Shown: positions 36,188-44,277 of the stretch, piece after piece
Layout: each line of letters starts with the position of its first letter
Position numbering within the stretch: position 1 is the stretch's first letter
NCBI RefSeq assembly: GCF_014697195.1
Contig: NZ_JACJRJ010000015.1
Location: 1 to 64,000, forward strand
DNA length: 64,000 bases
Origin: Cylindrospermum sp. FACHB-282
GTDB taxonomy: Bacteria > Cyanobacteriota > Cyanobacteriia > Cyanobacteriales > Nostocaceae
Direction of reading: 5' to 3'
The notes under the pieces: generated by a model
The model's input: the letters and a program-made list of their open reading frames with translations, nothing else
Told to the model about the DNA's origin: nothing
The model's database searches: none
Position numbers and translations under genes: made by a program

Positions 36188-37759
36188 ATGAGTAACCTTT
36201 CCCAACGGATTGCAGACCTTTCTCCTGAGAAACGTCAATTGTTTTTACAACGATTGAAAAATCAAAAAACCGCAGTAGGCTCACCAACAAAAATCATCCC
36301 CCAAAACCGAAATTCTGACTCTTTTCCCCTATCCTTTGCCCAGCAACGTCTGTGGTTTCTCGACCAATTAGAGCCAGGAAACACCGCCTACAATCTCTTT
36401 TATCCGATATGCCTGACAGGTTGCCTAAATGTACCAGCATTGCAGAGTAGTCTCAATGAAGTTGTGCGGCGTCACGAAGCCTTACGAACCACATTTACTA
36501 CAGTTGATGGGCAACCATTCCAGGTAATTGCTCCCACCTTAACCTTAAATCTGCCAGTCCTAGACTTAGAGAAACTCCCCGCAGATCAGCGAGAAGCTGA
36601 AGTTCTGCGACTGGCTCATCAGGAAGCGCAGCAGCCCTTTGACTTAGCCAAAGGCCCCTTACTGCAAGTTACTCTACTGCGGCTGACTGAGGTAGAGCAT
36701 ACATTATTTTTGAGAATGCATCACATCGTCTCTGACGGTTGGTCTATGGGGGTACTCATTCGCGAGATTACAGTCCTTTACGAAGCTTTCTCCCATGGGA
36801 ACCCCTCACCATTGCCTGAATTACCAATCCAGTATGCAGACTTTGCTGTTTGGCAGCGGCAGTGGTTGCAAGGAGAAGCACTAGAAGCCCAGATTGCCTA
36901 CTGGAAGCAACATCTCGGTAAGCTCCCTTTAGTCGAATTACCCCTCGACCGTCTTCGACCAGCAGTTCAGACTTATAGCGGTGCTAGACAATCTATGGTG
37001 TTACCTAAAGCCTTAGTTGACAAGCTTAAGGCTCTGCATCAGCGGCAAGGGATCACATTATTTATGACCCTACTAGCGGCGTTTCAGTATCTGCTGCATT
37101 GGTATTCGGGACAAGAAGATATAGTTATCGGCACAGATATTGCCAACCGCAACCAAGGCGAAACCAAGGGATTAATTGGGTTTTTTGTTAACCAATTAGT
37201 ATTGCGGACAGATTTATCAGGAAACCCTTCTTTTAGGGAGTTACTAGAACGAGTCCGCGAAATCACCCTAGGCGCTTATGCTCACCAGGATTTGCCCTTT
37301 GATAAGTTGGTCAATCTCCTCAATCCAGAACGAAATCTCAATCGCACGCCGTTGTTTCAGGTCAAAATCGTTTTAGAAAATATCCAAACATCATCTTTAA
37401 AACTTTCAGATTTGCAGCTTATTCCCCTGAAGGTTGAAAATGAAACAGTGCAATTTGATTTACTCCTAGAGCTAAATGAGACGGAGCAAGGACTATTTGG
37501 TTTGTGGGAGTATAGTACAGACTTATTTGATTCTGGCACTATTGTCCGCATGGTGGGAATTTTTGCGGCACTTCTAGACAAAATTGCCACACACCCAGAA
37601 GCAAAATTGCATGAGTTCAAAGAATTTCTCCATGCAGCAGACAAGCAGCAGCAACTGAAGAGAGAAACACACTATCAAACTACTATTCACAAGAAATTAA
37701 CTCAGATTAAGCGCAAGTCTATTAGTAGTCCTTCAGCGCCATTAGGAGACAAGTTATGA
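36188..37759 (+). CDS. Stand-alone condensation domain protein
   Basis: A 523-residue protein made of an N-terminal docking helix (LSPEKRQLFLQRL), one full condensation domain with an intact HHIVSDG motif near residue 179, and a 60-residue basic linker. There is no A or T domain. Its position before a separate hydroxylase and an interface-A-T protein reproduces, as three separate genes, the C/hydroxylase/I-A-T order that is fused in the 11791 protein. It should join the ketoreduced polyketide chain to the amino acid on the final module. Its stop overlaps the hydroxylase start by ATGA at 37756-37759, so the two are translationally coupled. Confidence 0.9.
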   Translation: MSNLSQRIADLSPEKRQLFLQRLKNQKTAVGSPTKIIPQNRNSDSFPLSFAQQRLWFLDQLEPGNTAYNLFYPICLTGCLNVPALQSSLNEVVRRHEALRTTFTTVDGQPFQVIAPTLTLNLPVLDLEKLPADQREAEVLRLAHQEAQQPFDLAKGPLLQVTLLRLTEVEHTLFLRMHHIVSDGWSMGVLIREITVLYEAFSHGNPSPLPELPIQYADFAVWQRQWLQGEALEAQIAYWKQHLGKLPLVELPLDRLRPAVQTYSGARQSMVLPKALVDKLKALHQRQGITLFMTLLAAFQYLLHWYSGQEDIVIGTDIANRNQGETKGLIGFFVNQLVLRTDLSGNPSFRELLERVREITLGAYAHQDLPFDKLVNLLNPERNLNRTPLFQVKIVLENIQTSSLKLSDLQLIPLKVENETVQFDLLLELNETEQGLFGLWEYSTDLFDSGTIVRMVGIFAALLDKIATHPEAKLHEFKEFLHAADKQQQLKRETHYQTTIHKKLTQIKRKSISSPSAPLGDKL

Positions 37760-38805
37760 AAAAAACCGAAAATCAAAAATCCAGTTTGCTAAATCTGGGA
37801 ACTGTGAGACGCAAAGCTGTTAATATATCTGAAGAAGAGTTAATAAAGACTGAGTTTTTACCTAGAGAAGCTAATTTTCCTTTGGTGATCAAACCTGCTG
37901 TCAAAGGTGTTGATTTACAAATCTGGGCTAAGAAGAACCGGGAGTTTATCCAAGCAGAATTATTAAAATATGGAGCGATACTTTTCCGGGATTTCCAGGT
38001 GAAGTCAATAGATGAATTTGAGCAGATTATTGCTGCAATTTGTGGGGAAGCGATGGAATATCGTTATCGAGCCTCACCACGAACACAAGTAGGTGGGAGA
38101 ATTTATACTTCAACAGATTATCCAGCTGATCAAAGTATTTTTCCCCATAATGAACACGCTTATTCTCCTACTTTTCCTCTGAAAATCTTCTTTTTTTGCC
38201 AAAGTCCTGCACAACAGGGAGGAGAAACACCAATTGGTAGTTGTCGCAGAGTGTTAGAGCGCATTGATCCAAAAATACGCGATCGCTTTATTGAAAAGCA
38301 AGTAATGTATATGCGTAACTTTGGCGATGGATTCGGTCTTTCTTGGCAAACTGTCTTCCAAACTTCAGACAAAAAAAAGGTTGAAGAATATTGTTACAGC
38401 CAAGGTATTCAAGTTGAATGGAAAAATGGTAATAAATTAAGAACTCGTCAAGTTGGGCCAGCTGTTATCAAACACCCTCTAACTAATGAAATGGTCTGGT
38501 TCAATCACGCTACCTTTTTTCATGTTTCCACATTAGCGCCAACAATCAGCAAACAATTATTAGCAAATTTTCTGGAAGAAGACTTACCAACTAATACCTA
38601 TTACGGTGATGGTTCTCCGATTGAATCGGCAGTTTTAGAGCATCTGCGTGCAGCTTATCAGCAAGAAATGATAGCATTTACCTGGCAAAAAGGAGATATG
38701 TTAATGCTGGATAATATGTTAGCTGTCCATGCTCGCCAACCATTTGTTGCCCCCAGAAAAATTTTAGTGGGAATGGCTGAATCATTAAATAGCAAAGACC
38801 TTTAA
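37756..38805 (+). CDS. Fe(II)/2-oxoglutarate beta-hydroxylase 3 (TauD/SyrP-like)
   Basis: A 349-residue dioxygenase with H-N-E near residue 131 (FPHNEHAY), the distal His near 325 (LDNMLAVHARQP) and an Arg in APRKILVGM. It is clearly similar along its whole length to the 10735 gene (shared IYTSTDYPA, GGETPI, MRNFGDGFGL, TYYGDGSPIE). The N-terminal 25 residues are rich in Lys/Arg and resemble the linker that joins the C and hydroxylase domains in the fused 11791 protein. It lies 22 bp upstream of the last interface-A-T protein, which it should serve. Its substrate is less certain than for the two Asp modules because the partner A domain is not Asp-like. Confidence 0.9.
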   Translation: MKKTENQKSSLLNLGTVRRKAVNISEEELIKTEFLPREANFPLVIKPAVKGVDLQIWAKKNREFIQAELLKYGAILFRDFQVKSIDEFEQIIAAICGEAMEYRYRASPRTQVGGRIYTSTDYPADQSIFPHNEHAYSPTFPLKIFFFCQSPAQQGGETPIGSCRRVLERIDPKIRDRFIEKQVMYMRNFGDGFGLSWQTVFQTSDKKKVEEYCYSQGIQVEWKNGNKLRTRQVGPAVIKHPLTNEMVWFNHATFFHVSTLAPTISKQLLANFLEEDLPTNTYYGDGSPIESAVLEHLRAAYQQEMIAFTWQKGDMLMLDNMLAVHARQPFVAPRKILVGMAESLNSKDL

Positions 38806-38827
38806 AATAGGAATATGGAGATTTTTT

Positions 38828-41800
38828 ATGCTAGCAGAAACTCTTGAAGGATTTCGTCTTTCCCATCAACAAGAGCATCTATATTTATGGCAACAATTTG
38901 ACCAAAGCACTGCTTATTATGCCCAGTGTGCTGTGCTAATCACAGGAAATGTCAATGTAGAAATATTAACATCAACCTTGGAAGATATTGTCCAGCGCCA
39001 TGAAATTTTGCGTACTAGTTTTCATTGTCTACCTGGTATGACAATTCCAGTGCAAGTGATTAACAATCACAAGATAAATTTTGCTCATATCTACAATTTT
39101 GAGCAGCTAAATATCCAGGAACAAACAGATAAGATTGAGGAAGTCTTCCAGGAATTAAGTCAGATATCTGATAATTTCACCAAAAAAAGACTTTTACATA
39201 TTTCTCTGGCTACTTTATCGTCTCATAAATATATCCTGTTTATCAGGATGCCTGCTCTTTGTGGCGATTCGGCAACTCTTAAAAACTTTGTGCGAGAGCT
39301 TGGATATTTATACAACGGTTCTTTACACAGCGACCAACTAACAGATGAACCGCTGCAATATGCTGATTTTACTGAGTGGCAGCATGAGTTGTTATCATCA
39401 GAAGATGCAGAAGTAGGTAAAGAATATTGGCAACAGCAAGATTTATCTAATATCCTAAATTTAGAAGTTCCTTTTGCTGCAAATAAGGTTAAAGAAAATA
39501 GAGCATTTGATCCTCAAGTTTTGAGAACAAATATTTCTGTCGATTTTCTAGATAAAATCTCAGCTACAGCCGCAAAATATGAGATTTCAACTGCTGTATT
39601 TTTATTAACTTGCTGGCAGATTTTATTGTGGCGACTTAATGGAGAGTCAAAGGTAATAGTTGGGATAAATTATCCTGGCAGAAAATATGATGAACTCAAA
39701 GATGCTTTCGGGTTATTTGCTAAGTATTTACCACTCCAGGTTAAATTGGTAGATAAATTTACATTTAGCCAAATTTTGCTGCAAGTGGCTGAAGCTGCAC
39801 AAGAGATTTCAAAGTGGTCGGAGTGTTTTGTTTGGGAACAAATTTCGAGTTTTGATGAAAATGCTGATAACTTAGCTTATTGCCCAATTTGTTTTGATTT
39901 TGAGCCAGAATCAGCTAATTATTCTCAAGGGGAAGTATCTTTTGAAATTGTCAAGGAATATGTATGTATTGACAGATTCAAAATTAAGCTGGCTTGCGTA
40001 GTTGATCATGATGGTTTAAATGCAGAGTTCCATTATGATGCCAATTTATTGAGTGTAGAAGATATTCAAAGGTTAGCAGAGCATTTTTATCAGTTGGTGG
40101 AAAGTGCTGTTGAGAATCCAGAGATGAGGATTAGTGAGTTAGAAATTTTAGGCGATCGCAATTTTCATCAACTGGTGACTGAGTTCAACCAAACCCAAGC
40201 TGATTTTCCACAACACAAATGCATCCATCAGCTATTTGCAGAACAGGTAGAACGCACACCAAACAGTATTGCTGTTACCTTTGAGCAGCAGCAACTCACC
40301 TACAGCGAACTTAACACCCGCGCAAATCAACTGGCTCACTATCTGCAAAAACTGGGAGTTGGTTCTGAAGTACTAGTGGGAATTTGTGTGGTGCGATCGC
40401 CAGAAATGCTTGTTGGTATTTTAGCCATCCTCAAAGCGGGTGGCGCTTATGTACCAATCGATCCAGCCTATCCCCAAGAGCGTATAGCCTACATATTACA
40501 GGATGCTCAAACATCCGTTTTACTAACTCAACAACACCTACTAGCTAGCTTACCCCCACACAGCAGTCAGACGGTTTGCATAGATACAGCCTGGGAAACC
40601 ATTGCTAGGGAGAGCAACGACAATCCCGCCCTGAGTGTAAATCCCGAAAATTTGGCTTATATGATCTACACTTCCGGCTCTACAGGTAAACCAAAAGGAG
40701 TGCAGATATCACATCGCAACCTAGTCCACTCCACTACTGCTCGCATTGCTTACTACCAAGAACCTATCACCAGCTTTTTATTACTTTCTTCCTTTGCTTT
40801 TGATAGTTCTGTCGCCGGTATTTTCTGGACAATTTGCTCTGGAGGAATTCTTCATCTTCCCCAACCAGACTTACAAGGGGAAGTAGACAAACTGATCAAA
40901 TTGATTTCTCAAAAACACATTTCCCATTTATTATGTCTACCTTCTCTATATGCTCTCATTTTAGAAGCTGCAAAACCTGATGAATTAATCTCACTTAGTA
41001 CCGTAATTGTTGCCGGCGAGGCTTGTTCAACAGAGTTGGTAAGCCGTCATTTAGAGTTACAAACTCAAGCCTCTCTGTTTAACGAATATGGTCCAACAGA
41101 AGGAACAGTTTGGAGCAGTGTCTACCATTGCTGTTTTCAGAATGAGCAAACCCAACCATCAATTGGTCGTCCTATCGCCAACACACAAATTTATATCCTA
41201 GACTCTCATTTACATCCGGTTCCTGTTGGTGTCGCTGGTGAGCTTTGTATTAGTGGTGAAGGTCTAGCTAGAGGTTATCTCAACCAGCCAGAACTGACAG
41301 CCGCAAAATTTATTCCTCATCCATTTAAAAAATCAAAATTGGCACGTTTGTACAAAACTGGTGATTTAGCTCGTTATTTACCAAATGGAAATATTGAATT
41401 TCTCGGACGCATTGACAACCAAGTAAAAATTCGCGGATTCCGAATTGAATTAGGCGAAATTGAAGCAGCACTCACTCAGCATCCAGGAGTGCAGGAAACT
41501 GTAGTTATAGTGCGCGAAGATATCCCAGATAATAAGCGTTTAGTAGCCTATGCAACGCCTAACCGAGATGCAGCTTTCACAGTTAACGAACTGCGCCAGT
41601 TTCTCAGGGAAAAACTACCTGAGTACATGATACCATCTGCTTTTGTCTTATTAAAAGAACTACCTTTATCACCAAACGGTAAAGTAGATCGGCAAAATTT
41701 ACCAGCACCTGACCAAGTGCGGCCAGAATTGACAGGTGTTTTTGTTGCTCCTAGCACCCCAACTGAAGAAATGTTGGTTAAAATTTGGTCTGAAGTCTTG

Positions 41801-43228
41801 AAAGTTGAACGAATTGGCATTCATGACAATTTCTTTGATTTAGGAGGACATTCTTTACTCACAACTCAACTCCTTTCCCAAGTAAGAGATAAGTTTCAGT
41901 TAGATGTGTCTTTACGCAGTTTGTTAGAAAATCCGACTGTAGCAGGTTTAGCTGATAAAATAGAGCAAAATCAAACTTTTGATCATCAAGCAGTAGATTG
42001 GCCAGCTGAAGTAGTTTTAGATTCTACCATCCAACCCCCAAAATTCGAGACTTTTGTAACTGAACCTACTAGTATTTTCTTAACGGGAGCTACAGGTTTT
42101 TTAGGAGCTTTTTTACTCGCTGAACTTTTACAGCAGACAAAAGCCGATATTTATTGTTTGGTGCGCTGCCCAAATGTTGAAGAAGGTAAGAAAAAGCTGC
42201 AAGCTAGTCTAGAAAAATATTTACTTTGGCATGAATCTTTAACTTCCAGAATTATCCCAATTTGTGGTAATTTATCTGAGCCACTGTTGGGGTTAGAAGA
42301 GCAGAAATTTGCATCGCTAGCACATCAAGTGGATGTAATTTATCACAATGGCGCTTGGGTTCATCATATTTATCCCTATTCAGTTCTCAAGGCAGCCAAT
42401 GTACTAGGTACTCAAGAAGTTTTGCGTTTGGCAAGTTACATCAAAACCAAACCTGTACATTTCATTTCTGCTTCTAGTGTTTTCTCCTTAAGTGGTTTTT
42501 CGGGGACTAAAGTAGCTCATGAACAAGATAACCTTGATGATGCTCCTGTATCTAGTGATGGTTATTCGCAAACTAAATGGGTTGCCGAAAAGTTAGTCAA
42601 AATTGCGGGTGAAAGAGGTCTACCAGTTTGTATTTATCGACCATCACGAATATCAGGACACAGCCAAACTGGTGTTTTTAATCCCAATGATTTTTTATAC
42701 AGACTAATTATCGGCTGTATTCAACTAGGAAGTTTACCGGATAGGGAGATGAAAGACAACATAGTTCCTGTTGATTATGTCAGCAAAGCTATTGTCTATT
42801 TATCAAAACAAGAAAAATCTCTGAACAAGAATTTTCACTTGGTTAATTCCCAGATTCTCAACTCCAGTATGCTGCTTAACCAGTTTCGGATGCTGGGTTA
42901 TCCAATTGAGCAAATTTCCTATCAGCAGTGGAGAGCAGAATTGCTCAAGGTTACTAAAGGTTCTTCAGCACATCCTTTATATCCACTTGTGCCATTTTTC
43001 CCGGCAATTAATTATCAGGAAAAAACGCCCAACTCAGGAGTTTTGCAGTTTGACTGCCACAATACCCTAGATGGACTTGCAGATACTTCGATAGTTTGTC
43101 CAGCAATAAATAATCAGTTGTTGGATACCTATTTTAAATATCTGTTAAAGCAGGGATTTTTGGATAGTTTGCCGTCGCTATCTGAAGTTATAGGGCTTAG
43201 AGACAATAGAATTTTACCCTCTTTTTAG
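38828..43228 (+). CDS. Terminal NRPS: I-A-T-thioester reductase
   Basis: A 1466-residue last module. Residues 1-440 are an interface domain with PALCGDS near 142 in place of HHxxxDG. The A domain (about 465-960) gives the eye-read string DSACIAEVWK, which I cannot assign; it shares D, S, A, E, V and K with the His string I recall (DSELTAEVCK). The T domain has DLGGHSLLTT. The C-terminal 390 residues are an extended SDR thioester reductase with FLTGATGFLG near 1083 and GYSQTKW (catalytic Tyr/Lys) near 1249. This domain releases the chain with NADPH as an aldehyde, or after a second reduction as an alcohol; no thioesterase is present. The C domain that fills this module is the separate protein at 36188. 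Confidence 0.92.
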   Translation: MLAETLEGFRLSHQQEHLYLWQQFDQSTAYYAQCAVLITGNVNVEILTSTLEDIVQRHEILRTSFHCLPGMTIPVQVINNHKINFAHIYNFEQLNIQEQTDKIEEVFQELSQISDNFTKKRLLHISLATLSSHKYILFIRMPALCGDSATLKNFVRELGYLYNGSLHSDQLTDEPLQYADFTEWQHELLSSEDAEVGKEYWQQQDLSNILNLEVPFAANKVKENRAFDPQVLRTNISVDFLDKISATAAKYEISTAVFLLTCWQILLWRLNGESKVIVGINYPGRKYDELKDAFGLFAKYLPLQVKLVDKFTFSQILLQVAEAAQEISKWSECFVWEQISSFDENADNLAYCPICFDFEPESANYSQGEVSFEIVKEYVCIDRFKIKLACVVDHDGLNAEFHYDANLLSVEDIQRLAEHFYQLVESAVENPEMRISELEILGDRNFHQLVTEFNQTQADFPQHKCIHQLFAEQVERTPNSIAVTFEQQQLTYSELNTRANQLAHYLQKLGVGSEVLVGICVVRSPEMLVGILAILKAGGAYVPIDPAYPQERIAYILQDAQTSVLLTQQHLLASLPPHSSQTVCIDTAWETIARESNDNPALSVNPENLAYMIYTSGSTGKPKGVQISHRNLVHSTTARIAYYQEPITSFLLLSSFAFDSSVAGIFWTICSGGILHLPQPDLQGEVDKLIKLISQKHISHLLCLPSLYALILEAAKPDELISLSTVIVAGEACSTELVSRHLELQTQASLFNEYGPTEGTVWSSVYHCCFQNEQTQPSIGRPIANTQIYILDSHLHPVPVGVAGELCISGEGLARGYLNQPELTAAKFIPHPFKKSKLARLYKTGDLARYLPNGNIEFLGRIDNQVKIRGFRIELGEIEAALTQHPGVQETVVIVREDIPDNKRLVAYATPNRDAAFTVNELRQFLREKLPEYMIPSAFVLLKELPLSPNGKVDRQNLPAPDQVRPELTGVFVAPSTPTEEMLVKIWSEVLKVERIGIHDNFFDLGGHSLLTTQLLSQVRDKFQLDVSLRSLLENPTVAGLADKIEQNQTFDHQAVDWPAEVVLDSTIQPPKFETFVTEPTSIFLTGATGFLGAFLLAELLQQTKADIYCLVRCPNVEEGKKKLQASLEKYLLWHESLTSRIIPICGNLSEPLLGLEEQKFASLAHQVDVIYHNGAWVHHIYPYSVLKAANVLGTQEVLRLASYIKTKPVHFISASSVFSLSGFSGTKVAHEQDNLDDAPVSSDGYSQTKWVAEKLVKIAGERGLPVCIYRPSRISGHSQTGVFNPNDFLYRLIIGCIQLGSLPDREMKDNIVPVDYVSKAIVYLSKQEKSLNKNFHLVNSQILNSSMLLNQFRMLGYPIEQISYQQWRAELLKVTKGSSAHPLYPLVPFFPAINYQEKTPNSGVLQFDCHNTLDGLADTSIVCPAINNQLLDTYFKYLLKQGFLDSLPSLSEVIGLRDNRILPSF

Positions 43229-43238
43229 GCTTTTTTAA

Positions 43239-43325
43239 TGCGTTCTCTAACCCACAAATCATGATTGTTAATCCCACAAACCATACCTCATATTTGCCAT
43301 TTTCTGTCCGTTCAGTCCTAGTTAA
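43239..43325 (-). repeat. Inverted, diverged copy of the upstream dispersed repeat
   Basis: Read on the minus strand this stretch matches about 6240-6345 with scattered differences (both contain AATCATGATT and CTGTCCGTT / AACGGACAG). It lies in the 155-bp gap between the terminal NRPS and the methyltransferase and is followed by a short inverted pair TTGACATTTGTCAA. Confidence 0.75.
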
Positions 43326-43383
43326 CTAAATTTTGACATTTGTCAAATAGTGAAAATTTTTCTACATCAAGGATAAATGTTTT

Positions 43384-44139
43384 ATGACTTCTAAAACTCG
43401 TTATTCTGGCTACGATCCTTTGGCAAGAGTATATAATGAAGACTGGGCACCAGGAGTACTTCAAGAAGTACTACCAGCCTTAGAAAAATTGCTATTACCA
43501 CATCTATCTACGGGGGCGCATATTCTCGACCTCGGTTGTGGTACAGGACATCTAGCACAACAATTGTTAATCAAAGGATATCAAGTAACTGGTCTTGATG
43601 GTTCCGAAGGAATGCTGCGTTATGCTCAGGAAAATGCAGGAGAGGGAAAATTTATCTTAGGTGATGCACGCTTCTTTAACTTTCCACATACCTTTGATGC
43701 TGTTGTTTCGATTGGCGCTTTCAATCATGTGATGGAGCTTGAAGAATTAACCGAGATATTTCATAACGTGTATCAGGCACTATTAGACGATGGCTTGTTC
43801 ATATTCTATATGTTTTTTGAAGAAGAGTATCAGTCAAATTGGAATGGTAGTTTGACTGGCAAAGTTAAAGAGGAGTATGCTTGGGCTGCTCAAAATAGCT
43901 ATAACTCTGAAACCAAAATAGCTCAATTTAACTTGACGATATTCTCTTTGGTAGAGGAAACTTGGCAACGTTTAGATGCCGTAATAAAAGAAAAATGTTA
44001 TTCCATTACTGAAGTTAAATCTGCTTTAGAAAAGGCGGGTTTTACTGAACTGGGTATTTATGATGCTCAACGTGATTTTGCCATTAATAAATCTCCGGGC
44101 AATACTTATTTCTCTGCTCGCAAGCGGTTGAATAAGTAG
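43384..44139 (+). CDS. Class I SAM-dependent methyltransferase
   Basis: A 251-residue small-molecule methyltransferase. Motif I is ILDLGCGTGHLAQQL near residue 49, followed by VTGLDGSEGML (acidic ribose-binding position) and VVSIGAFNHVMEL. It lies after the terminal module and before the aminotransferase on the same strand, so it most likely tailors the product by O- or N-methylation. The acceptor cannot be read from sequence. A repeat-bearing 155-bp gap separates it from the NRPS, so separate transcription is possible. It has no membrane segment and should be cytoplasmic. Confidence 0.85.
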   Translation: MTSKTRYSGYDPLARVYNEDWAPGVLQEVLPALEKLLLPHLSTGAHILDLGCGTGHLAQQLLIKGYQVTGLDGSEGMLRYAQENAGEGKFILGDARFFNFPHTFDAVVSIGAFNHVMELEELTEIFHNVYQALLDDGLFIFYMFFEEEYQSNWNGSLTGKVKEEYAWAAQNSYNSETKIAQFNLTIFSLVEETWQRLDAVIKEKCYSITEVKSALEKAGFTELGIYDAQRDFAINKSPGNTYFSARKRLNK

Positions 44140-44160
44140 GTAGACATCATTAAATCTAAA

Positions 44161-44232
44161 TTTTGTTCGTAGTGAGGGATTCATCCCTCAAAGCAATTTT
44201 GTTCGTAGTGAGGGATTTATCCCTCAAAGCTA
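44161..44232 (+). repeat. Two 36-bp tandem hairpin repeats
   Basis: Units at 44161-44196 and 44197-44232 differ at about two positions. Each contains a 7-bp stem (GAGGGAT / ATCCCTC) around two bases. They lie between the methyltransferase and aminotransferase genes and could slow or partly end transcription there, although no long T-run follows. Confidence 0.8.
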
Positions 44233-44277
44233 AGTTTGTTGGTTGAAAAACTGTTGCTCAGGTAAGATAGGTAATTT

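Noticed and set aside
10735-38805. TauD-like enzymes as halogenases
   Set aside because: Fe/2OG halogenases of the SyrB2 type replace the acidic ligand by Gly or Ala. All three here keep H-x-E, so hydroxylation is far more likely.
11791-43228. The three PALC[A/G]D domains as degraded, useless condensation domains
   Set aside because: All three carry the same replacement, sit at the same place before an A domain, and always accompany a hydroxylase, while a separate intact C domain serves each module. That is conserved function, not decay.
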